Origin: Climacium dendroides
Taxonomy: Eukaryota > Streptophyta > Bryopsida > Hypnales > Climaciaceae
NCBI GenBank assembly: GCA_950106755.1
Contig: OX467083.1
Span: forward strand, 44,778,555 to 44,842,554
Direction: 5' to 3'
DNA: 64,000 nt
Shown: piece after piece, positions 25,487 to 36,992 of the stretch
Numbering within the stretch: position 1 is the stretch's first letter
How the letters are laid out: each line of letters opens with the position of its first letter
Made by a program: the position numbers and the translations under genes
The notes under the pieces: generated by a model
What the model was told of the DNA's origin: nothing
Seen by the model: the letters and a program-made list of their open reading frames with translations, nothing else
Databases searched by the model: none

Positions 25487-25687
25487 AAAGTGCTTTAAAA
25501 CTGATTATAAAAGTGATCATTAAATTAATTTTCTAGACTATATTTTAAAATATATCATCACAATTTTTGAAATTCAAACTACCCATTGATCTTTAAAGGA
25601 TTAAAAAACAACCTCATTTTATAACTAATTTGATGCAATCAAGATAGTCAAATAGTATGTATTGGTACCACCCTATTGAAAAAATTT

Positions 25688-25747
25688 CAACAACCCTCAT
25701 GCAAAAACAACAACCCTCATTCAAAAACAACAACCCTCATACAAAAA
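25688..25747. repeat. Three 20-bp tandem units
   Basis: Three consecutive units of caacaaccctcatNcaaaaa, with N being g, t or a. Confidence 0.95.
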
Positions 25748-26074
25748 GAAGAAATATGACCCATTTTTAAAATATTGAAAACAACAAGGTTTGATGTGAT
25801 GATAGTTTAAGTCTACCATACATACACTGCATCCATCTCAATTCTCGACAAATAAGTGAATGGATGAAAATGTGTCCATCCACTAAGATGAAAACATGAC
25901 ATAGTTTTGTGACATTGTGCACTTGAAATATAGTTTCTGATTCAATGGATGCCTAAAAACAAAAGTTTTGCTATCCAAAGCCAAAAATGGAGTTCCAATG
26001 GGGCAGGCTGTACCTAAAAAATTAAAATTAAAAAGATTAAAAAATAAATTCAATTTTTTTCCTCTCATAGAAAA

Positions 26075-27060
26075 TACTCTAGCCTATAGTAAAATTTGAT
26101 TCATTCTATTTAGACTTGTGGTGAGAAAGTTATAGACAATATTGTTTTGGGGGCAATCTAAGCATCTTCTAAAAAAATAAATTATAAGATTCATTTTTTA
26201 ATGCATTTTTCACAAGTTTTCAAATAAATTGTTTGACAGAGTTTAGTTTGCTTGCTAGGACAATCTCACCATTGGAATTATTGTGTTTCGATTCCATCTT
26301 GGAGCTATTAATGATTTAGTTTTCCTTCAATCTTGAACAAACTTCTACTTAACAATTTTTTGAAAGAATGAAAATCAAGAAGGTTTAAAAAAAATTCTTT
26401 AGACTTTCAACTCAATTCTTCAATGTAAAAAAAGTTTAATTTCAACATATCTAGTGCAAAAAATTCACGGGGAGGACACTCTCCACATTTTAGCAACCCA
26501 CGTGCAGCGAAAAAAGTAATACATGTAATACATCTTAAAATTTAATTTAAAAAAAAATTATGGATAGATTTTACTACTTTAAAAGTTTATGTTTTGAATT
26601 ATTGATATTTTTTTATGCTAATAGTAATTAGTTATAAATTTTTTAAGAAAAAAAATACACCATAAAGTTGGAAATAACTTTCACACCTCTATATTATATA
26701 AGAAAAAAAAATTGAAAAATGAAAAAGAAATTCTACAAAATAGCTTTCTATTGAAAGTTTGTTTTGGTTGAATATTGATGCAATAGTCATCTTCATGTGA
26801 GCTCTATAAATATTTTAGTTGGAGAACATGTCATTTTAGTTCATTTTTCAACCCTTTCTAAACAATATATCTTATGTTATTTGGAATTGAAATTTTTGTC
26901 AATAGAAACCTTTAGTCATTGTTAAACAAAGCTCAAAATTTTAAGATGAAATTATAGTTTATTCAAAAGTAAATAGGGGGTCAAAAAATCACTCCTCCAC
27001 ACGTGGGTACCTCAAATGTAGTGAGAGTGTCCTCCCCATGAAAAAATTTAAGCTAAAAAG
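26075..27060 (-). mobile_element. TTAA-type subfamily 2 copy interrupted by a nested element
   Basis: Bases 26075-26465 match subfamily 2 in reverse complement (gagaaagttatagacaa, acaatctcaccattggaat, caactcaattcttcaatg). The match resumes at about 27041 with aaaaaatttaagctaaaaa after a 575-bp insertion. It then stops at 27060, where the next copy starts. The left boundary is approximate. Confidence 0.6.
26466..27040. mobile_element. hAT-like MITE with 18-bp inverted ends and 8-bp target duplication
   Basis: Left end cacggggaggacactctc, right end gagagtgtcctccccatg: an 18-bp terminal inverted repeat with one mismatch. Further inside, the inverted similarity continues as ccacgtg-containing blocks (acccacgtg near 26500, cacgtgggtac near 27000). 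The 8 bases aaaaaatt flank both sides (26458-26465 and 27041-27048), and together they reconstitute the subfamily 2 element it entered. CA-starting ends plus an 8-bp duplication are typical of hAT-derived MITEs. No transposase. Confidence 0.85.
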
Positions 27061-27062
27061 AT

Positions 27063-28001
27063 CAACCCCTAAAGGACCAAGGCCTTATTTCTGCCAAAAA
27101 ATACTCAAAATTGCCATTTCTGTAGCATAGAGTAAAAAATTTTGAAAATTATTTTTTCTACACATCCAACCATATGATCTTATACTTTACTAGTATGAAA
27201 ATGTGTGAAAAAAATTTCAGAAATTTTGACCATATAGATTAAAAGATATTTGCGTTTAAAGTGAAAAAAACAATTTTTTCAGCACCTTGTAGGATTAGAT
27301 TATTTGACTTTGAACTTTTTTAACTTAAATTTTTTGCACTACAGAGTTTTGAGCTTTAAATCCTTATTGTGGGAAATTGAATTGAGAGTCTAGGGAAAAA
27401 GAAATTAAAAATAAATAAATAAATTTTCATGCTTAAAAAAATTGTTAAGTAGAAGTAGGTATGAGAATGAAGGAAAATCAAAATTATTAATATCTTTAAG
27501 ATGGAATTAAACTGCGCTAATCCCAATGGTGAGATTGTTCTAGCAAGCAAACAAAATCATGTAAAATTTTTTTTCAAAAAAATTGTAAAATTGCATTCAG
27601 AAATAAATTCTATAAGTTATTTTTTGAGGAAGATGCTCTAACTGCCCGATAAACAAGATTGTCCATAACTTTCTCATAATAAGTCCAAATGGAATGAATC
27701 AAAGCTTCCCATGCAGAAAAAAATATTATCTACAAGAAGAAAAAATACAAAAAAGAAAAATTCAAAATTTTGCAAATTTTTTTTGCTGCCCGGACTGCCC
27801 CCCGTCCCCTATTTTGAGCTTATTTGTTCATAACTTTTGTTTCCGGGTACCAAATGTGAAAAAAATTATATTCCCACAAAGCTCATCAGTTTTTGTATCT
27901 TCAAAAAAAGTTTCAAAAAATCATGACAAAATTTCAGCCCGTAGGTACCTGCCCGAAATCCAATTTGTCCCCCGAAGGGACAATGGTCCTTTAGGGGTTA
28001 A
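27063..28001 (+). mobile_element. TTAA-type element, subfamily 2, full-length copy
   Basis: Best-preserved copy. Left end caacccctaaaggacca, right end tggtcctttaggggttaa: an inverted repeat of about 15 bp, with TTAA on the right and a one-base variant on the left. 939 bp. A 107-residue frame at 27694-28017 is an accident of the less AT-rich right end and resembles no transposase. Matching copies lie at 19650-20598, 22137-22773 and, inverted, at 26075-27060 and 50873-51767. Confidence 0.75.
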
Positions 28002-28433
28002 AAGCCTTAAAATCTAGTATGGCAAAGTGAAAAAAGAAACAAGTTTTCTTCACTTCAAACACAAATGTCTTGAAATCAATGCAATCAAAGTTTGTGAAAT
28101 CATTAAAGTTTTGGGTGGAATTTTATGAATAAATGGCCTTGGGACTTTAGGGATTCATATAACAAATACTAGTGTTCTATATGCTATTGCCACAACCAAA
28201 ATAAAAGTGAAATTTATTTTTAATTTATTTTTAATTCAAAAAACTTTGAAATTCAATATCTTTATTCTAGTATGAGAGGTTGCGTTCTTGGTACAAATAT
28301 AAAACTTTTGTGCACAAAAGAGTGTAAAGCCAAAGGTTTCTATCGTAACATTTGGACATTCAATGTGAACGTCATAGCTCTTCCAAAATAAAGGACAATT
28401 TAATTCAATTTTATAATACTTGGTAGTAATTCA

Positions 28434-28571
28434 TTAAAAAAATTGGAATTCAATAACTTAACAACCTAATATAAGGTACATAAAAAAATTGGAATTCAAT
28501 AACTTAACAACCTAATATAAGGTACATAAAAAAATTGGAATTCAATAACTTAACAACCTAATTTAAGGTAG
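28434..28571. repeat. Three 46-bp tandem units
   Basis: aattggaattcaataactta recurs at 28441, 28487 and 28533, giving three units of 46 bases with almost no divergence. Confidence 0.93.
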
Positions 28572-29136
28572 ATATATATAGAGAGATATACTGTAGGCTA
28601 CAAGGAAAACTCAGCAAAGATTTTTTATTTAGAAGACAAACCGCGTGCTCATGAAGGGAATCATCTGACTATTCAACATGAATCTGCCCTTTTTATATGG
28701 AGCTGGCGACCCCGTTTCGCACAGCCAGGGCGCGATATACGTATCAGCCAGCCATGAAAGCAGGCACGGTGCAATAATGGTGAAGAATCAACAACTGAAA
28801 CCGCAAATGGACAGCCAATGCATTGGCGTAGTCTCTTCCTTCGAAACCCCCCCGCGCTTGGACTCGCTCAGCACCGTACAGAGAGACGATCCACGGAGTG
28901 TTTCCCCGCCTTGTGGAATATTCTAAATTTTTCTGAAGCTTCAAGCTTGGGACTTGGGAGAAGTTTCCCAAACGGTTTTGCACAGGGACGTACACGCGGC
29001 CACCAATGAAAAGGAGTGACCAAATTATTCTCTGTGGGTGGGCACGATTTTCCATGGACGGTACGAGGGCACAGTTTTCCAGGTGGGCAAAAGTTTTCCG
29101 TGTAGCAAACCGCCATGAACGAAATCCGGGAATAGC
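28572..29136. other. Start of second higher-GC island, no gene recognised
   Basis: Composition shifts from AT-rich to mixed. Overlapping frames on both strands (28678-28926 plus, 28744-29152 minus) match nothing I recognise and are not supported by splice sites. Confidence 0.35.
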
Positions 29137-29210
29137 TAAACCCTAATAACACCCCAACCCTGAAACCCTGAGAGGCTGAGACCCTAAAACCCTGAAGCCC
29201 TAAACTCTAA
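29137..29210 (+). repeat. Degenerate telomere-like CCCTAAA repeats
   Basis: Within 75 bases there are about seven ccct-containing steps: aaaccctaat, caaccctga, aaccctgag, gaccctaaa, aaccctgaa, gccctaaac. This is a diverged array of the plant telomere unit or a cluster of telo-box-like motifs. It lies next to the SAP30BP-like fragment. Confidence 0.6.
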
Positions 29211-29244
29211 TCCTCAATTCCAGTACCAATTAAAGAGCCAATGT

Positions 29245-29585
29245 TGACTTGCTATGTCGTCGAAACTTTGATGCATAACTGCATGTTAGTGAGGTTACAG
29301 GAATCCTGGATTGTCTGATCCTCTTCGAATTGAATGTCCCGAATCGCCATGAAAATTCCGTCCTTCACTCAGTTCACTGTTCCTTCCACTTCCAGAATTG
29401 AACTTCAATCGCAAGTTGGGCCTGCAATGCCGGCTTCTGAACATGGAGAGCATGCGGGGGATCCGAACGACAGCCAAAAGTTTAGCTAGCACATCCACGT
29501 GAACACAAGATCTTCCACTGACACCATGGAATTCTTTTGCTCATTCTCTTCCGTTTCCATGGATGAAATTCCGTGACTGTCCAAT
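29245..29585 (-). pseudogene. Decayed SAP30BP/HCNGP exon 1 fragment
   Basis: The sequence aligns in the same orientation with 47252-47560, part of exon 1 of the intact SAP30BP-like gene. Shared landmarks in order: ttttgatgcataactgcaag-like, ggattt/cctggatt, gcctgcaa, gagca/gaacatggagagcatg-like, ccaaaa.tttagc.agcacatcc, then tcttttgctcattctctt-like and tccatgg. Insertions relative to the parent (for example near 29455-29470) break the frame. No promoter, start region or downstream exons of the parent were seen, so it is a partial, dead copy. Confidence 0.75.
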
Positions 29586-30022
29586 CGATCAACAAAGCTG
29601 GTCGATCGCATCTGTCTCTCTGTATTTGGATAGCCGTAAGAGTTAAACTTGTGATTCTAGCTAGTTAACTAGTTAATCCGAGGCGGACGGACATGTTGGC
29701 CATGCGTAACTTACCGGAACGTTGAAATAAAATATGGAAGTTCAAATTTCAGAGGCTAGCTCGGGTTGTCAGCATCCAACGATGCGTATTACGTACGGAC
29801 GTGATGAGTCATCACCGGGAGTATTGGGCACGAGATATGTCTCATTCCAGGCTGTCCAGCTACGTGATCGAGTCTGCCATCGGCTCCATTTGGATAACTG
29901 CCAAGGGCTGAAGTACATTCAAAACAAGAGATCGATCGGCGGTGACCTGTAAGCTTCTGGATGCACATACCTTAAGTTAGTTCGACACCCCTCCTCTCCT
30001 CCTCCCCCTCCCATGCGGACAT

Positions 30023-31329
30023 AAAAAGGCAATAAACAACTTTCAAAGGCGTTGAAACTCCCAAGACTTTCTTTGCCCAGAATGGAAGCCACCCCTTGTC
30101 CCCATGCGAAAGATTAGCACTCAAGAATAAAGAAAATGGAGCCCTTCTCCGTCTTTCGTGGTAGACAGGCTGCCCGGTGAAGAAGCAACATTTGTTTAAG
30201 AGCTACCCACCCGCAAATACGCCACTTAGCAGCTCTTTTTCTTCACCACTTTCGTTGCCACGGCGGAACGTTGGGGTCAAGGCATCGGCGTTTGCTTGCA
30301 ATTGGTTATCCCTCCATCCGCTTGGGATAGCTTCCAAGGTAGGCTAAAACCGCAATAATACAAATAATTGCTCCGGAAAGTGCGTTGACTCTGGGTTATA
30401 AGTTGGGGCTACCACCTTGGCCACTGATATGCTCAACACCGAGGCTGCACTGGAGCCCAAGGCTCTAGCGTACGAACACAGTGCGCGGGCCTGCTGCAGC
30501 TAGCTGGACTAGAGCGGTTCATTGCTAAGCACCATCGTCGTCGACGTAGTAGCTTGGCTTGAACAGTTTAGCTTCTACTGAAAGAACTTGGGGTCTGCGC
30601 CTGTGGATACAATCATTCAAAGTTACTTGGTCAGTGATTAGTTTGGCATCACTAGTGGACGTCGCAGTGCTGGTCAGGATCAGTACTTCCTAGTTCCTGC
30701 GATAGATCATTTCGTGCCTTCCAACTTGGTAGCATTCTTGAAACTTTATGTAAAGTCTTGGATGAACAGGCAGTAGGGTACTGATCCTCTTGTCAGATAT
30801 TGGTTTTCCCATTATTACCTGCCAGTAATGAGATCGTTGTTGCAGTCTTTTGGATGTTCTAGATTTACCTAGTACCGGATCCTCGACATGTACAAGTGTT
30901 TGCTCGCGAGCTGGTAATAACCATTGATAAGGTGTGTACCGTGTTCCAGGAAAAAAACAAAATGCATTTTGCGTAGTTCGATAACTTACACCATCTGCCA
31001 GCAGTCGATCGATCGATCGGAGAGGAGGACTAGACAGTGGTCGTTCACCCGTGAGTATTTCTGATCCGGATTTTTTTCATTTAGAATGTCGGTTTGTTAG
31101 GGACAACGAAGTTTTTCTACTTGGTCATCACAGGAGTTAGTACAGATGTGATTCAAACCTACTGTACAGTTCGTTAAAACGTTTTATTTTTCAACCAGGC
31201 GTTTCTATTCGACTAATTGGCCGTTTATTTTAAGGGGCCGATCGCATCTCATGATCTAGTCGACGTACATTTGATAGTTCTGAGACCGAATCTGCATACG
31301 TTTCTTTGTATCTTCAGTTACAGTTGAAG
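30023..31329 (+). promoter_or_regulatory. Duplicated upstream region of laccase 2
   Basis: Collinear with 10685-11999 upstream of laccase 1. The strongest stretch runs from about 30570 to 30670: cttctactgaaagaacttgg, gcctgtggatacaatcattc, atcactagtggacgtcgc. Another run lies just before the start codon. Conservation of non-coding blocks across both copies marks candidate promoter elements. The transcription start is not defined. Confidence 0.7.
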
Positions 31330-33945
31330 ATGGCTTCAATGGCGCTTCAGGCGCTGGCTGTGATCACTATGTTGGCGGGCATTTTCGCCCAGCAGGCGAT
31401 GGCGACGACGCACTACCTCAATTGGAGTGTAAGTGCACCATCAACAATATCTTATGCACTTGCCAGGAAGTTTTATTCCTCTGTTCTTCGGTATTTAGCG
31501 ATGGCTTTAAACTCGAGTACAGTTACAAATCTCAATCATTGCATCTTCTTTTCGAGCGGAATTTTCGGAAATGTGCTTCAGAAATTAATGGGCAAAGAAG
31601 TGCACGAACACGTTCTCAGAGCTTGGTTGTGCTCATGGGTGCATACGCTGACGTAGATGGCTTGCACGGATGGGTTCATCGACTTGTAGTTATGGTTATT
31701 ACTCAAAGAACGTGGTATTTATCTTTTCCAGGTTGAGAACGCAACATTGTCGAGAGATTGCCACTCTGTCACCGTGGCCACAATAAACGGGATCTCCCCG
31801 GGTCCTACTGTGATTATTGATGAAGATGACACACTCGTAATCACGGTGACCAACAACCAGATCTACCCAGTAACTCTGCACTGGTGCGTTTCTCTCTAGC
31901 TAGCTAAAGCCATATGTCAGCGATTGAGATTGATTTAAATGTTTCGCCGGAGTATCTTGTCCAGTTTTGAGCATTATAAGTATTGGTTAATCTTACCAAA
32001 AAATCGGATCTGCAGGCATGGGATCAGACAATTTGGCTCCAACTACGCGGATGGGCCAGCATACATCACGCAGTGCCCTATCCAGGAAGGCGGCTCATAC
32101 ATTTACGAGTTTACCGTGTCGGGCCAAAGCGGGACGTTCTTCTATCACGCTCACATCAGCTGGATGAGAGCCACGATTCATGGTGCTTTGGTGGTGCGGC
32201 CGAAGGTGAAGCCAGCGTATGGCGCAGTTGAAGCTGAGATACCCATTGTCCTTGGTTAGTGCACCTTGTTACTTTGCAGATATTTGTATCAAGTATGGTC
32301 CAGTAGTTGAAGTGGTGTCTTCAAAAACAATTCTTGTTGCGAATTATTGCAGTTTTTAATGTGTAGTTGCTCTTGCCGACATGTTCATTTGCAGCTGAGT
32401 GGATTGGAATGAACCCGAACGTATACGGGGATGGTTTGGTCAACACGTTGACACCGATTGAGACCATCACCACTATTACCCCAACTGTGAATGGCAACCC
32501 GGGACCTCTCTATAACTGCTCCACTACTGGTCAGCTCTAATTCCAGCGCACACTAGTTATTTTCGAACGCATTCAATTCTCTTTCTCGGTTTTGTCGGAA
32601 TATGTTTGGCATTTTGGCCCTATCTAAATTAAAATTACACTACATCCTGATTGTTGGATGGGTCCGACCCTCTTAATTATACTTTCTTCGATCTGCCGAT
32701 CTGAATTGAATTGGTTTGAACGATTGCCAGCCGCGATGACCCAGTACAAGCTGAAGCCGAATAAAGTCTACTTGCTTCGGATTATCAACGCCGCCATGAA
32801 CAACGATTACTACTTCAGTGTTGGCGGGCACAAGGTGACTGTCGTTGCCGCGGACGCGAACTATCTGAGTCCATTCCGAACGAAATACATTGCTATTACT
32901 CCCGGACAGACGACCGACGTCCTCCTGATTACCAGCAAGACTCCAGGTACGTCGATCTGCACTACGAATTAGCACGCAACTGTTAAGCTTCCCCCCTTTT
33001 CCGTTTTACCGAGTACAAGTATCCTTCATCGATCTGAACTTAGCTATTTACTAAAAATGACTTCACACGCAAACTGAACATGCTGGCATTGCTTGAACTT
33101 CAGGCAAGTATTACTTCGGCTTCGACGTCGGTCCGTCCCCAATTGGCGCCGGCTACCCCCCTCCCCACATCTCCGCCCTCGGCCTTTTCGAATACACCAA
33201 CGCCAAGTCCACCAAAATCGTTTTCCCCAGCTTCCCCAACAATGTCACCCTGAAGCCCAATGATAAGTACGTGGCCAAGCTGAAGAATCTCAACACCTAC
33301 ACTTTAAAGAAGACCCCCGACCAGGACCTGATTTACGCCGTAAACACCGCCGTCACCTTCTGCGACTCCAGCGAGAATTGTACTTTGAAGGTCATAGGCG
33401 CCGTCCAGAATATCACCTTCGACAAACCCACTTCCACTTCCATCCTCCAAGCTTACGCCAGCGGCACCAACGGCGTCTACACAGCTGATTTCCCTGACAA
33501 GCCAGCAAGTTTGAATATTACTGTGGCGACGGCCGACCCTAGTTACGCATTTGCCTCCAGGGGCACCAGGGTTAAGACGTTGAACTACAATGATGTGGTG
33601 CAAGTGGTGTTCCAGAATGTGTACGGTGGGATTATCCTGGACCACCCGTTTCATCTCCACGGGCATGACTTCTATGTGGTGGGGAGAGGCTATGGAGTCT
33701 ACAACCCGAGCACAGATCCAGCGAACTTCAACCTTGTGAATCCACCCTTGTTTAATACTTTTGCGATTCCTAACGCCGGGTGGATTGCGGTGAGGTTTCT
33801 TGCGAATAATCCTGGAGTGTGGTTGCTTCATTGTCACTTCGAAAGGCATATCGGGTGGGGCATGGAAATGGTGTTCATTACGAAGAATGGAGGCGGGCAG
33901 AGCTTGAAGGCGCCGACGCACCCTTTGCCCAGTTGTGCTGCTTAA
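31330..33945 (+). CDS. Laccase (multicopper oxidase), copy 2
   Basis: Paralogue of the laccase at 12000-14971, same strand. Exons 31330-31428, 31732-31883, 32016-32254, 32395-32529, 32731-32946 and 33104-33945 give 560 residues. Exons 1, 2, 3 and 5 have the same lengths as copy 1 (99, 152, 239 and 216 bases). Exon 4 is one codon longer and exon 6 two codons longer. There is a signal peptide in the first 25 residues (ending AMA). Copper motifs [17 protein letters not shown] (His461, 464, 466) and HCHFERH (His523, Cys524, His525, His529) are intact. The axial position is Met534. The start at 31330 is preferred over an in-frame ATG at 31306 because MASMAL begins the signal peptide in both copies. 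Expected role: extracellular oxidation of phenolic substrates. Confidence 0.94.
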
Positions 33946-35639
33946 CTTGAAGCTAGCTTTGGGGTCTAGCTAGTACGTACAGATTTGTTCTCATGTTAGA
34001 TGATTCAATTCTTTAAGTTAGTGTGGCTTGTGGGGGATTTATTTAGCTTAAGGGTGGTATGATCGATCATACCGTAGTGGTCCTTATATAAATGGCGCTG
34101 ATGCGAGGCTGCTCAATTGCAGCTAGCGCGCGATGTCGGTGGTGCTCCTATTCAATGAGAAATGATTGACCACGATGGACGTGGTTTCAGGAACTGGACT
34201 TGTTCTCATCTTCGTAGACCACTGAGGACTGAGCCACGATGGCCTCCTCTTCGAGAATGGATCCTTCACTCTGTTTGCTCTATTTTGTTGCTACTAACTT
34301 ATCTTATATCTGGATGAGAGTTTTATATGGTCTTACAGGAGAGATTTGTACCTTCAGTTAGATTTGGGGGTCGAAAAATCAGGTCTCTTGTCAGATGTAA
34401 GTTAAGATTTGGAGAATTGCATTCGTGGATACGAGGAACTGAAGATTTCTACAGTAGAACTTCGCTAAAGTGAATCACTGATAGAGTATTGATTGCCTAG
34501 TACCGCACTAGGCCCAATCCCAGACATACACATCGAAGAACCTCTTTTATATTCTTGAGCATGGGGGCTTGAACCTGGTCCCAGAGCTATTACTCTAGAG
34601 AAGTTCTATTGTATTTGAGTATATATAGACTCGAAAATATTGAATTACAGAGTATACTTAGTAGAATGGTATGAATTTCAGAATCGAACAATGCCATACA
34701 GAACATTGCGGTTTGTCTATCGGAGATTTCAATAATTGGAACTGCTGTTTCCTTGAAACTAATAATAGGATACTGAATCAATTTCCCGTATTTCGCAGTT
34801 GTTGAGTGATGTAGTAGGGTAGCCTGAGGAAGCCAGGTTGGAGTTTATTTCAATACCAAAGAAAAAGGATGCCGAAAGTGGCTAGTATTTTCTACAAGGT
34901 ACATACACATATTTCAAACAGTATGTCAACATTAGTAATTCATTGATTAATAAATGTACCGCTTGGAGTATATGACGTTGAGGACTCGTTCTCAACCCTC
35001 AGTTGACTTCGAAGTTGCTTTGCTGGGGGTCATGCATTCGGTGTCAGTATGCGAACTGAATATCATAACATTTCCCAATTCCCTGTGTCTACTAGACCTG
35101 GAATTCCGGGTGAAATACTCACTACTTTCCTGTCTTTACAATTAATATTGTCAACACTCCTACTTCATGATTTCAAGCATTGAAATGTGCAATACAATAC
35201 AATATATATATGTTTCGTGAGCTACTTCTACACTACTAATAATTCGTATCTATACTAGGTCTGTGCTTCATCTGCTTGTAGGCGGGTAAGAAAGATGATT
35301 TCAAGGCTGCTTTTGTAACCTATATCTATCTATATTTAAATACACGTACACTGTTGAACAGCTGGGTGCAAATTTCAAAGCACCTATGAATGTGGCAGCT
35401 TCTTGGCATAATGCCCATTCAGAGCTCCGAAACATGCACTTGGAGCTCACCGTCTTTCCACCTTCTCAGCAGCATCCCTGCCAAATATGTCTGCAGCGTT
35501 TCTCGCAGAAAGTAAAGCGGGTGCCCCGCAAAACCGCCACTTGGGGCTGCCTAGATTGGTGAAATTTTTGTATTTTCTTGTTGGCAAGTGAAAGGAGGTT
35601 GCAACGCACCAATGAACGCGACATTTGGATACCGTAGTC
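33946..35639. other. Intergenic region downstream of laccase 2
   Basis: The 3' UTR of laccase 2 and mixed-composition intergenic DNA. Short frames (34590-34781 and 35447-35641 minus, 34954-35145 plus) match nothing known. No similarity to the region downstream of laccase 1 is obvious, so the duplicated block seems to end near the stop codon. Confidence 0.4.
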
Positions 35640-36097
35640 AAAAGTTAGGAAGGGTAAAAAAAAATTGGGGGTAGAGGTTCTGAAATTCTACGTAGGTAAA
35701 AGTTAGGAAGGGTAAAAAAAATTGGGGGTAGAGGTTCTGAAATTCTACATAGGTAAAAGTTAGGAAGGGTTAAAAAAATTGGGGGTAGAGGTTCTGAAAT
35801 TCTACGTAGGTAAAAGTTAGGAAGGGTTAAAAAAATTGGGGGTCGAGGTTCTGAAATTCTACGTAGGTAAAAGTTAGGAAGGGTTAAAAAAATTGGGGGT
35901 CGAGGTTCTGAAATTCTACGTAGGTAAAAGTTAGGAAGGGTTAAAAAAATTGGGGGTAGAGGTTCTGAAATTCTACGTAGGTAAAAGTTAGGAAGGGTAA
36001 AAAAAATTGGGGGTAGAGGTTCTGAAATTCTACGTAGGCAAAAGTTAGGAAGGGTAAAAAAAAATTGGGGTTAGAGGTTCTGAAATTCTACATAGGT
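35640..36097. repeat. Tandem array, eight units of 57-58 bp
   Basis: aaaagttaggaaggg recurs at 35640, 35698, 35755, 35812, 35869, 35926, 35983 and 36040. Each unit also has ttgggggtagaggttctgaa and attctacgtaggt. Units are nearly identical; variation is mainly in the A-run length and a ggtaga/ggtcga change shared by two neighbouring units, suggesting recent spread within the array. Confidence 0.96.
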
Positions 36098-36106
36098 ACA
36101 TATTGA

Positions 36107-36992
36107 TTCTGTAGATGTACAGTCAGGTACCGAAAGCTTACAAATTGCCTTTTTGAGCCATTGAAATTTTTTCCTACAATGTGGATTATAATTGTTATTT
36201 TTTTGGGTAAGCATAATTTTCACTGCATCCTTACACAATTCCAATCAAGCATACCAAATTTTAGTTTCAGAAAAGAAAATTTCCATTTTTGGTGAATTTT
36301 TAAAGTCAATTTTCATGGTTTTATATGATATTTTATTGAAAAAAGTTGATGGTGAATTTCTTTAATTCAATTCCATGGATATGTAGGAAACATTCATTTG
36401 CACATCTTTCATATTAAAAAACACCCCCTTAAGCAACGAAAATATAATCTATTACAAATTCAATGTGAGGTAACATATGCCCAAACTTTGTGAAATAGAT
36501 ATCTTTATATTTTAACTAGATTTTGGCAAAGTAATTGTACCATCATACTAAAATGTACAAAATTAGTTACAATGTAAGGGTCAAATGCCAAAATCTATTT
36601 AAAATATAGAGATATCCATTTCTTCAAAGTTTGGTCATACAACACTTTTCATTGATCATATTTTTGTTACTTAAGAGGGTGTTTTTTAATATGAAAGATG
36701 TGCACATAGATATTCCCTACGTATCCATGCAATCAAATTAAGAAAATTCACCACCAATTATTTTCAACAAAATATTATGTAAAACCACAAGAATTGACTT
36801 AAAAAATTCACCAAAAATGGAATTTTTCATTTTTGAAATTGAAATTTGGTATGTTTCATTGGGATTGGGTAAGAATTGAGTGAAAATTATACAAGACAAA
36901 GAAAAGCCTATTTTATTCTATATTATGTACAAATCTTTGAATGGATCAAAAAGGCAGTTTATAAGCTTCCAGTACCCAATTGTACATAGAGT
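36107..36992. mobile_element. Fold-back element with arms of about 420 bp
   Basis: The left arm (about 36107-36530) and right arm (about 36578-36992) are inverse complements over nearly their whole length. Pairs include gtaccgaaagctta against taagcttccagtac, tgcacatctttcatattaaa against tttaatatgaaagatgtgca, and ctagattttggca against tgccaaaatctat. The centre is only about 47 bases. The element adjoins the 57-bp array. Non-coding; a transcript would fold into a very long hairpin. Confidence 0.9.

Noticed and set aside
33304..33921. 205-residue minus-strand frame
   Set aside because: It is an antisense frame of laccase 2 exon 6 with no family resemblance of its own.
35640..36097. CRISPR-like array
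   Set aside because: Units are contiguous 57-bp repeats with no unique spacers, no cas genes, and a plant nuclear context. It is a minisatellite.
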